6,463 bases of DNA from Acetobacter sp. CAG:977 (lineage in GTDB: Bacteria > Pseudomonadota > Alphaproteobacteria > CAAGCB01 > CAG-977): positions 1 to 6,463 of the forward strand of contig HF994898.1 in NCBI GenBank assembly GCA_000434295.1, given 5' to 3'. This document shows, piece by piece, positions 1-5,134 of this stretch (positions within the stretch are counted from its first letter, which is position 1; each line of letters begins with the position of its first letter). Position numbers and translations under genes: made by a program. The notes below the pieces were generated by a model. It was not told the origin of the DNA, ran no database searches, and was given only the letters and a program-made list of their open reading frames with translations.

Positions 1-77
1 GATAAAAAGAATATTTTTAAAAAAGATTAAAAATACAAGGAAAAAATGAACTATCAGAAGAAAAAATAAAAAAAATG

Positions 78-106
78 TTGTTTTTTGGCAGTGAATGGGG
101 TATTTG
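78..106 (+). promoter_or_regulatory. Candidate promoter of the tRNA-Ser gene
   Basis: A TTGTTT box at 78-83 and a TATTTG box at 101-106 are separated by 17 bases. This would start transcription around 112, some ten bases before the tRNA. Both boxes are only partial matches to the sigma-70 consensus. The -10 box lies inside a perfect small palindrome, GGGGTA-TTTG-TACCCC, at 97-112, which could also be a regulator site or a transcript-start hairpin. The rest of 1-122 is A-rich with stops in all frames, and I see no gene there. Confidence 0.3.
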
Positions 107-122
107 TACCCCTATCCATTAA

Positions 123-214
123 GGAGAGATGTCCGAGAGGCCGAAGGAGCTTGATTGGAAATCAAGTATAGGTGTCAAAGCCTATCAAGGGTTCGAATCC
201 CTTTCTCTCCGCCA
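123..214 (+). tRNA. tRNA-Ser (anticodon GGA), CCA encoded
   Basis: The complete cloverleaf can be folded by eye. The acceptor strands are GGAGAGA (123-129) and TCTCTCC (204-210). The D-arm is TCC/GGA, and the anticodon stem is CTTGA/TCAAG around the loop TTGGAAA, with anticodon GGA at 157-159. A long class II variable arm follows, as expected for tRNA-Ser. The T-arm is AAGGG/CCCTT with TTCGAAT, then discriminator G and encoded CCA at 212-214. It reads UCC and UCU serine codons. Its 3' end is the likely integration target of the integrase downstream, and the gene remains intact after integration. Confidence 0.97.
191..214 (+). other. Candidate attachment site (attL) at the tRNA-Ser 3' end
   Basis: Tyrosine integrases of genomic islands commonly recombine within the T-loop and acceptor 3' part of a tRNA gene, which the element's own copy restores. 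An integrase gene begins 142 bases beyond the CCA and reads away from the tRNA, the usual order at such a junction. The exact core cannot be fixed, because no second full-length copy of the tRNA 3' end is visible in the window. The partner site (attR) must lie outside it or have diverged. The call rests on context. Confidence 0.45.
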
Positions 215-221
215 TTTTTAT

Positions 222-256
222 AAAGAATCTATTGTTTTCAATAGGTTCTTTTTGTT
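222..256 (+). terminator. Rho-independent terminator after tRNA-Ser
   Basis: A 13-base stem, 222-234 with 239-251, closes a TTTT loop. All pairs are Watson-Crick except one G-T wobble, and a T-rich stretch follows immediately. It would end the tRNA transcript eight bases past the CCA and insulate the integrase from tRNA transcription. If the tRNA end is the crossover site, this terminator is part of the element and would be supplied to the tRNA by integration. Confidence 0.85.
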
Positions 257-275
257 TTTGCAGCAAGTTCAAAAA

Positions 276-304
276 CTTACTGCTAATGAAACTGCTAATA
301 GAAT
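276..304 (+). promoter_or_regulatory. Weak candidate promoter of the integrase
   Basis: TAGAAT at 299-304 matches the -10 consensus at five of six bases. Seventeen bases upstream, CTTACT (276-281) is a poor -35 box. The -10 overlaps the second copy of the 12-base repeat, so a protein bound to the repeats would block transcription. This would suit autoregulation by the integrase or control by an excision factor. The assignment is tentative. Confidence 0.25.
279..302 (+). repeat. Tandem 12-base direct repeat upstream of the integrase
   Basis: Two adjacent copies of ACTGCTAATGAA, the second reading ACTGCTAATAGA, lie at 279-290 and 291-302. They sit between the tRNA terminator and the integrase start. 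Short direct repeats in this position can be arm-type binding sites for a tyrosine integrase or operator sites for a regulator. They also overlap the candidate integrase promoter. A chance tandem duplication cannot be excluded. Confidence 0.5.
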
Positions 305-326
305 CTCTCCCCGCCACTCTTTTCGA

Positions 327-350
327 GGGGCTTCTGCCCCACAGGGAGGT
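327..350 (+). promoter_or_regulatory. Hairpin and Shine-Dalgarno site that set the integrase start
   Basis: A perfect GGGGC-TTCT-GCCCC hairpin (327-340) ends one base before a strong ribosome-binding stretch, AGGGAGGT, at 343-350. The ATG at 357 follows six bases later. This site decides the start: the frame is open back to 129, but that extension runs through the tRNA gene and its terminator. The GC-rich stem beside the ribosome site could limit translation initiation. Confidence 0.55.
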
Positions 351-356
351 GTCCCG

Positions 357-2186
357 ATGACACTGTATAACAGGGGCTTTTCCTACTATGCCGTTCATAA
401 CCTCTCAAAGGCGGAAGCCGTACGGGAAGGGCGGAAACAAATCTGGATTTCTCTGCACACCAAAGACAGGGGACTGGCTGAACAACGCTATTTTATGGTA
501 ATGTCAGAGTTGATGAAACGATTGCGCTTTAAGGACGAAACGATAACGACACCTTTTCAAATTCCCGACGAACTTTTGCTTCCCAGTTTGAAAGAAACCA
601 AAGCCAAATTACGTCAGTCCGGTTACGGTTGCGTTTATCCGTATGACAAACACCTGACCGAATTGTTATTGGTTGAGTACCTGCAAAACAAAATCCGCAC
701 CGAACAGAATAAAGCCGGTGTCCCGATGATTGCGGACATATACCAAAACCGATTCAACGAGGAGCACGGCTATTATTACAACGGAGATTTTTCCCTGATT
801 GACGATGAGTGCAACGCGTATTTTGAACAGGAGAATCTGCCCCGACCGACCGATTCAGTCAAAAACATCGTGCGCGAGGTTTTCATGCGCGTACAGTTGC
901 AGTTTTTGGACTATATGGTCAAGTACCTGAACGGAGAGAAACCCGTATTACCGACGCAAATAATCCCCGGCATACCCGCATTGAAAACCGAATCCTCCAT
1001 CTATGCGCAAAGCGGTTACAACGCCCCTGTCAAAAAAGAGATTGTTCAAAAGGCAACGCAGGGGAAAACGTTCTTAGATGTTGCTACGCAATACTGTAAT
1101 CTTCCCGCCCGAAAGAATAAAAAGGACGCGAATAAAAAGATTCTCGGTCGCGCAAAGGTCATTCAGGAACTGTTGGGGGTTGGTCGTGATATGCGGTCAA
1201 TCACGTCGGACGATTTGCAGAACGCCGCAAACAATCTGGCTTATATCCCGTATTCTTACGGACATGACCATAACAAGAAAAGCATTTTCGACCATATCAA
1301 AATCGGTAAAAAGAATCCCGAAAACTGCATTACGCAAAAGACGCTTGATGAGTATGTCGGGTGCATAAAGACCATATTCGCCGAAGCCTTGCGGAAAGGG
1401 GACATTCAAGAAAACATCGTTGAGGCAGTAGATTGGCCTGTTTCTCATAACCAGACTCCGACAAAGAAATACGCCCCATTCAGTATTGAACAACTCAATG
1501 CGATTTTTCACGCGCCGTTATACACGGGGTGTATTGACGACGGTCGAAATTATAACAAGGTTGGCTCCAATCACCCGCGTCGGATCAGGTTCTGGTTGCC
1601 GTTAATTGCGTTGTTTACAGGGGCGCGCATCAACGAAATCTGCCAACTGCATACGGACGATATACAGGAAAAAAACGGTATCTCATTCATCAGCATCAAC
1701 GAGGAAGACGAAAAACACGTCAAGACCAAAGCCGGAATCCGACAAGTCCCGATCCATAATGAATTGATCAAAATCGGTTTCTTGGATTATGTGGCCGGAA
1801 TCAGAGCAAAAGGGGAAACACTTCTGTTCCCCGAAGTGATGGAAAGTTTGACCAAAGGGGAAAGAGCTGAAAATGCGTCTCCGTCCGCACCGTTGTCGAA
1901 ATGGTTCAATCACTTCATTGAATCGATAAACGCGTGCATAGAACCGCCGGAATTGAAATTCACACCGGAACACGTCTTCCATAGCTTCCGTCATACGGTC
2001 AGGACGGAGTTCCGTCGCAATCGCGCACCGGAAGACGATGTTTGCCGTATCTGCGGTTGGGAAGACGGCTTGAAGGGGAAAACGTTGGCAGACCATTATG
2101 GAGAGGCTGTGCTTGAAAACTTGAAAGAAACCGTCAATTCCGGACTTATTTACAAGGGGCTGGATTTGAGCCATCTGTATGTATAG
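357..2186 (+). CDS. int: Tyrosine recombinase / site-specific integrase (DUF6538-like N-terminus)
   Basis: This 609-residue integrase catalyses insertion and excision of the element by DNA strand exchange. The N-terminus, with a YNRGFSYYAV stretch followed by WISLHTKDRGLAEQR, resembles the DUF6538 head of large proteobacterial integrases. A SAM-like core-binding region follows at about residues 230-360, then the catalytic domain to the end. Active-site residues can be read: Arg424 in TGARINE, the beta-hairpin lysine Lys456 or Lys458 before GIRQVP, His542 and Arg545 in HSFRH, and the nucleophile Tyr581 in DHYGEA. The usual second His/Trp position appears as Trp in CGWED. The full catalytic set suggests an active enzyme. 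The start at 357 is chosen for its Shine-Dalgarno site and because a longer frame would overlap the tRNA. It converges with the minus-strand replication operon, leaving 36 bases between stops. Confidence 0.93.
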   Translation: MTLYNRGFSYYAVHNLSKAEAVREGRKQIWISLHTKDRGLAEQRYFMVMSELMKRLRFKDETITTPFQIPDELLLPSLKETKAKLRQSGYGCVYPYDKHLTELLLVEYLQNKIRTEQNKAGVPMIADIYQNRFNEEHGYYYNGDFSLIDDECNAYFEQENLPRPTDSVKNIVREVFMRVQLQFLDYMVKYLNGEKPVLPTQIIPGIPALKTESSIYAQSGYNAPVKKEIVQKATQGKTFLDVATQYCNLPARKNKKDANKKILGRAKVIQELLGVGRDMRSITSDDLQNAANNLAYIPYSYGHDHNKKSIFDHIKIGKKNPENCITQKTLDEYVGCIKTIFAEALRKGDIQENIVEAVDWPVSHNQTPTKKYAPFSIEQLNAIFHAPLYTGCIDDGRNYNKVGSNHPRRIRFWLPLIALFTGARINEICQLHTDDIQEKNGISFISINEEDEKHVKTKAGIRQVPIHNELIKIGFLDYVAGIRAKGETLLFPEVMESLTKGERAENASPSAPLSKWFNHFIESINACIEPPELKFTPEHVFHSFRHTVRTEFRRNRAPEDDVCRICGWEDGLKGKTLADHYGEAVLENLKETVNSGLIYKGLDLSHLYV

Positions 2187-2217
2187 AAAAGGAGGCTCTT
2201 TTTCAAAGCCTCCCCTA
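2187..2217 (-). terminator. Hairpin terminator between convergent integrase and DUF927 genes
   Basis: A perfect 7-bp stem, GGAGGCT (2191-2197) with AGCCTCC (2207-2213), closes a 9-base loop. In the minus direction it is followed by TTTTCTATA, a reasonable intrinsic terminator for the replication operon, whose last stop codon is ten bases upstream. In the plus direction it lies just after the integrase stop but lacks a clean T-run, so termination of the integrase message there is less certain. Confidence 0.7.
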
Positions 2218-2222
2218 TGATT

Positions 2223-4001
2223 TTAGTTAAGTCCCAATCGTTCCAGAAGCTTGGTTCTTTCAAAAACGATACAGCGTTTACGGAAACGGCTATTTTTCCC
2301 TCTCGCAGATAAAATTGTTTTTGCTGACCAACCGTTCGCGGTTTTTTCGTTCAAAATGCAATCGTGTAATGCATTCAAAGCGGCATTCGCTTTAATTTCA
2401 GAACCGAAAATTTTTATCAAGCTTTTTGACGGAAGAAAGTATCGGTCGTCACGTTTGAAAATTTTGTTTTCATTATAGGCGGCCTGAACATCTTCCAACA
2501 CCGTTTTTGACTTAATGAAAAAGACACGCCTATCGTCGGAAAGGCAATTAACTAAAGCTCGAATCCCTTGTTCCATCAGATCCTTAGGATTTGAAGCATA
2601 GTCCAACGTCCGCTGATACATTTCATTCACCGATGCGAAGATTTTGGAATTATTCCAAGGAACAAAACCATTCTCAGCGGCAAATATTAACGCTGCATAG
2701 ATTAACCCAAATCGCAGAGCCAGACGTTCGGCATAGCCGCCTTTTCCTCTTATATGTTCTTCGGCTAAGAAAAATTGAATATACCTCTCTAAACGTTGTT
2801 TCAGCAGCTCTTTTTCCCCTTTATTAATCAGAGAAATCAGCAGTCGCAGGTAATGCAATCCCAAATAGCCATAATCAACAGAAACGCTTTTCTCCAATTT
2901 TTTAATTAGCCTTGCGCCGCTCTGTTGACCGGCAGGAAGGTCTTTAAAGATACCTTTTCTGCCGCCCTCGGGTGTGTCCCCATAATCAACAGGAATATCG
3001 ATCATACGCAGTGTTTCGCCAGCATCCCGTTTAGTCTCGGAAGCCAAAGAAAGTTCTCGCAAAGAATGCTCGTTTGTACATAAGAACAAAGAATTCCAAT
3101 TTTTATTTTGCCGGTCTAGCTCGATATACGTTTTTGATCTGCGTTTGGATACGCCGCTTGTTAATGTATAGGAAAGGCGGCTAATACGTTTGGCAACCTG
3201 TTTGAAATCAGATTCGCATGTACGCCCTTCATCTAAAATGGTGAACAAATCATTGTTACGCTCAGCTTCCTCCTGTAAAGCATTATCCGTGGCATACCAT
3301 GTAGGAAGCTTTTCGCGATGTCCATAGATGGACGTCGCCAGATACAGTAGTTTGGACTTCCCTGAACTTGATCGACCAAAAAACAAAAGCCCGAAGCTAT
3401 CAACACCTAAAATACTGATTAATGGAGCAAGGAATGCCATTCCGACAGCCAAAAGAGCCGGAGGACTTCCTGCTAAATTTTTCAATAGCTCTTTTTGCCC
3501 TTCAGACTTTCCGGATGCCGTACACCACTCTGATTCATTGTTTGCAACAAAAGCGGCGTTTGATGGAATGATACGACTTCCTAAAACAAAGCTGGTCTTT
3601 CCGTTAACCGGATGATACCCATTTGTCTGGAACAAATGATAGGGAGAGGATGCAACTTTTAATAAGTCATGTATTTCTTTTATTTCCTCGTCAATCATAA
3701 AAAGCGGGAAACCTTCATTTGAAAGAAATGACTTGAGTTTATTTCTTTCCAATGCAATATCCATCGGCACACATATTCTTTTTAAGCTTCCGGAAACTGT
3801 TGTGAACTGAAGCATCACGAAATACTTTTCTTGTTCATTTTTGCAAGTCGCTACTGCCGTACCTTCTGTGGTACGATGACACGATGAAAAAATATCGTTT
3901 TTGCGTTTTTTACGCCCTGATTTCAAGTGCTGTGTTGCACCTACTTTTTTAACTTTTAACGAATTAGAGGCTTCGTTTGCCTTTTTCTTAATAGTTTTCA
4001 T
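2223..4001 (-). CDS. DUF927-family P-loop ATPase, probable replication helicase of the element
   Basis: This 592-residue protein matches the DUF927 layout. A very basic stretch at residues 1-35 may bind DNA. An N-terminal region at about 60-150 contains FTTVSGSLKRICVP and a NGYHPVNG segment. A helicase-like ATPase core follows, with Walker A GRSSSGKS (209-216), the family's T-x-NAL-x-x-A signature at about 238-246, Walker B LFTILDEG (252-259), and a sensor-type Asn310 in LFLCTNEH. The C-terminus looks like a winged-helix region ending in a basic patch. DUF927 proteins occur in plasmids and integrated elements and resemble superfamily 3 helicases. The role in unwinding at the origin is inferred from the neighbouring initiator. 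Its ATG overlaps the rep stop as ATGA, and its ribosome site (AAAGGAAA) lies inside the end of rep, so translation is probably coupled. Confidence 0.85.
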   Translation of the reverse strand: MKTIKKKANEASNSLKVKKVGATQHLKSGRKKRKNDIFSSCHRTTEGTAVATCKNEQEKYFVMLQFTTVSGSLKRICVPMDIALERNKLKSFLSNEGFPLFMIDEEIKEIHDLLKVASSPYHLFQTNGYHPVNGKTSFVLGSRIIPSNAAFVANNESEWCTASGKSEGQKELLKNLAGSPPALLAVGMAFLAPLISILGVDSFGLLFFGRSSSGKSKLLYLATSIYGHREKLPTWYATDNALQEEAERNNDLFTILDEGRTCESDFKQVAKRISRLSYTLTSGVSKRRSKTYIELDRQNKNWNSLFLCTNEHSLRELSLASETKRDAGETLRMIDIPVDYGDTPEGGRKGIFKDLPAGQQSGARLIKKLEKSVSVDYGYLGLHYLRLLISLINKGEKELLKQRLERYIQFFLAEEHIRGKGGYAERLALRFGLIYAALIFAAENGFVPWNNSKIFASVNEMYQRTLDYASNPKDLMEQGIRALVNCLSDDRRVFFIKSKTVLEDVQAAYNENKIFKRDDRYFLPSKSLIKIFGSEIKANAALNALHDCILNEKTANGWSAKTILSARGKNSRFRKRCIVFERTKLLERLGLN

Positions 4002-4789
4002 AATAAATTTCCTTTTCTAAAAATACTTTTTTTCATATTAAATTTTCGATTTATACCGTATAAAAACAGCAAATCGTACCCTGCAGTATCGGAAAAAATA
4101 CCGGCAAGTTCTCTGATTTGATTTGCTTTTAATCTGTATTCTGCAGATGTATGGTAAGCATTTCTTGCTACTGTTTCAGGATGAAGATATCGGGTTCTTC
4201 TTGGGAAATATGCAGGATAACAGTATGAAAAAGCCTTATCCTCTTCTCCCTTACGAACTGAAGTAACCTTTACCGGACGAGATATCTCATTAGTTGTATA
4301 ATAATAGATGGCGAAACGCTTATGGATTTCTTGTTGGGTAAGTTCCGGTGCAGATACTATCAGATGCCAATGCGGACTCCAAAATGTATCAAATTCGCCT
4401 GTACTGTCTTCATTCAGACAAATGTCGTAGGATCCGATAATTTTAATATCAACATCGGGAAAAGCACGATTGACTCGTTGCCGCAATCGGTTGTTCAAAG
4501 TCTTGACATCCGTCGTTCCATATTCGGAATTGACAGGTTCGATCAGATCGACTTTATATAGTTCATCGGCATCCATTGATGTTTGAATGAATGATACAAA
4601 AGAAGTTCTGATATTTCTACGACATAGGCTGCATAACACATCCCCACAGGGATCATATTTATCGCATTCTCTGATTTTGTTAGCCCTATCGTGCCATTTG
4701 GGGTCGTCGATCAATGCATCGACTATCTGAGCGTTACGTTCCGAACATTCTTTTGGTGTTTCTGGCCGCCATACATTGATATTTTGCAT
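3998..4789 (-). CDS. rep: HUH-type replication initiator (rolling-circle Rep-like)
   Basis: This 263-residue protein carries the marks of a HUH endonuclease. The metal-binding H-hydrophobe-H motif is His140-Trp141-His142 in WSPHWHLIV, preceded by a strand IIGSYDICLNE like the one before HUH in Rep proteins. A cysteine cluster (Cys42, Cys48, Cys53, Cys56) ending in the LCSLC segment recalls the zinc-like N-terminus of Rep_1-type initiators. Tyr189, Tyr191 and Tyr194 in YCYPAY are candidates for the nicking tyrosine, and a helical C-terminal tail follows. Such proteins nick one strand at the origin and stay bound to its 5' end. The start at 4789 is supported by a GGAGG site six bases upstream. 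The gene overlaps the DUF927 ATPase gene by four bases, and a hairpin-rich region lies directly upstream. A transposase of HUH type is an alternative, less likely given the helicase partner. Confidence 0.75.
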   Translation of the reverse strand: MQNINVWRPETPKECSERNAQIVDALIDDPKWHDRANKIRECDKYDPCGDVLCSLCRRNIRTSFVSFIQTSMDADELYKVDLIEPVNSEYGTTDVKTLNNRLRQRVNRAFPDVDIKIIGSYDICLNEDSTGEFDTFWSPHWHLIVSAPELTQQEIHKRFAIYYYTTNEISRPVKVTSVRKGEEDKAFSYCYPAYFPRRTRYLHPETVARNAYHTSAEYRLKANQIRELAGIFSDTAGYDLLFLYGINRKFNMKKSIFRKGNLL

Positions 4790-4837
4790 TTCGTTCCTCC
4801 GTCATGCTTGTAAAAATTTAAGTATTCAAAGACGGAG

Positions 4838-4882
4838 AAAAAAATAAATATCCCGCCTCTGAATGGCGGGTTTGAATTTTTT
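4838..4882. terminator. Bidirectional terminator-like hairpin in front of rep
   Basis: CCCGCC (4852-4857) pairs perfectly with GGCGGG (4865-4870) around a 7-base loop. In the plus direction it is followed by TTTGAATTTTTT. In the minus direction it is followed by ATATTTATTTTTTT. In the minus direction it would lower read-through into rep from upstream, acting as an attenuator. In the plus direction it could end a short antisense transcript over the rep start, a known way for plasmids to control copy number. No plus-strand promoter was convincing, so the antisense idea is open. Confidence 0.55.
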
Positions 4883-4978
4883 AGGCTAATTGAAACCCTA
4901 AGTGCAAGCCGCGTTTTGTCTGAAAGACAAAACATTTCGGGAAATAAATCCCGCGCCTCTGTATAAAAGGCAGGTTTG
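4851..4978 (+). repeat. Pair of imperfect direct repeats, about 98 bases apart
   Basis: Copy one (4851-4874) begins TCCCGC-CTCTG and ends GGGTTTG. Copy two (4949-4978) begins TCCCGCGCCTCTG and ends AGGTTTG. Both are preceded by an AATAAAT stretch, and each can form its own hairpin. The changes between them include small insertions in the stem and loop. They may be two binding sites for the initiator or a duplicated structural element of a leader RNA. Confidence 0.5.
4913..4933. repeat. Perfect 8-bp hairpin with 5-base loop
   Basis: GTTTTGTC (4913-4920) and GACAAAAC (4926-4933) flank the loop TGAAA. No T-run follows on either strand, so it does not look like a terminator. Its exact symmetry and short loop make it one of the best candidates in the region for a nicking or protein-binding hairpin recognised by Rep. 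A hairpin CGGGA/TCCCG (4938-4953) follows four bases later. Confidence 0.6.
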
Positions 4979-5037
4979 GCGTATTTATAGTCTGCGAAAC
5001 CTATAAGCCGACTGCTGTCTTCAAAGATAAAGACTCG

Positions 5038-5056
5038 AAGATCACGAAGTGATCTT
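5038..5056. repeat. Perfect 8-bp hairpin with GAA loop
   Basis: AAGATCAC (5038-5045) and GTGATCTT (5049-5056) surround a 3-base loop. A weaker GTCTT/AAGAC hairpin (5017-5034) lies three bases before it, and the A-rich tract starts soon after. On the plus strand TTATATTA follows, which is a weak terminator at best. It could equally be a palindromic protein-binding site, since the whole element is nearly a dyad. Confidence 0.5.
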
Positions 5057-5134
5057 TATATTATGGTAGAATCAAAATAAAAAAACTCAAGAAAAAAAAT
5101 ACGTTTTGTGTCATTTCAAAGATTTTGCGCGTTT

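Larger units (their letters stand above)
191..5060. mobile_element. Integrative replicating element at tRNA-Ser (left part; right end undefined)
   Basis: The visible cargo is a tyrosine integrase beside a tRNA, a two-gene replication module (HUH initiator plus DUF927 ATPase), and a hairpin-rich region upstream of the initiator. Together these make a small integrated plasmid-like or satellite-like element. The left boundary is placed at the tRNA-Ser 3' end. The right coordinate given is only the end of the hairpin cluster. The true border could lie inside 5057-5134, beyond the DUF4143 gene, or outside the window, since no copy of the tRNA end was found. No capsid, packaging, relaxase-T4SS or clear regulator genes are seen, so this is a minimal element or only part of one. 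Confidence 0.5.
4790..5134. other. Hairpin-rich intergenic region: candidate replication origin or rep leader
   Basis: These 345 bases between the rep start and the DUF4143 stop hold no convincing gene. They contain a run of inverted repeats: 4852-4857/4865-4870, 4913-4920/4926-4933, 4938-4942/4949-4953, 4955-4958/4968-4971, 4985-4990/5001-5006, 5017-5021/5030-5034 and 5038-5045/5049-5056. An A-rich tract follows at 5071-5100. Rolling-circle origins combine a nicking hairpin with other secondary structure and often lie near the rep gene, so origin function is plausible. Alternatively, these fold in a long rep leader transcript that regulates initiator level. I could not identify a nick site or a strong minus-strand promoter here. 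Confidence 0.5.

Noticed and set aside
46..69. Seven-codon reading frame MNYQKKK with an AAGGA-like site before it
   Set aside because: Very short, in an A-rich tract where such frames arise by chance, and with no link to a downstream gene.
162..398. Minus-strand 78-codon frame across the tRNA and integrase start
   Set aside because: It covers a tRNA gene and its terminator on the opposite strand, so it is a shadow frame.
1683..2174. 163-codon minus-strand frame opposite the integrase
   Set aside because: It lies antisense to the catalytic domain of a clearly conserved integrase and has no recognisable features.
2559..2569. Eleven-base match TCGAATCCCTT to the tRNA T-arm, considered as a second attachment site
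   Set aside because: It lies inside the DUF927 coding sequence and the match ends before the acceptor stem, so chance is the simplest explanation.
4723..4935. Minus-strand 70-codon frame starting in the perfect hairpin and overlapping the rep start
   Set aside because: It runs out of frame into rep, has no convincing ribosome site, and its N-terminus is encoded by the inverted repeat and terminator hairpin.
4838..5060. CRISPR array or retron-type RNA in the hairpin region
   Set aside because: The repeats are irregular, with no constant spacing, and no Cas or reverse transcriptase gene is present.
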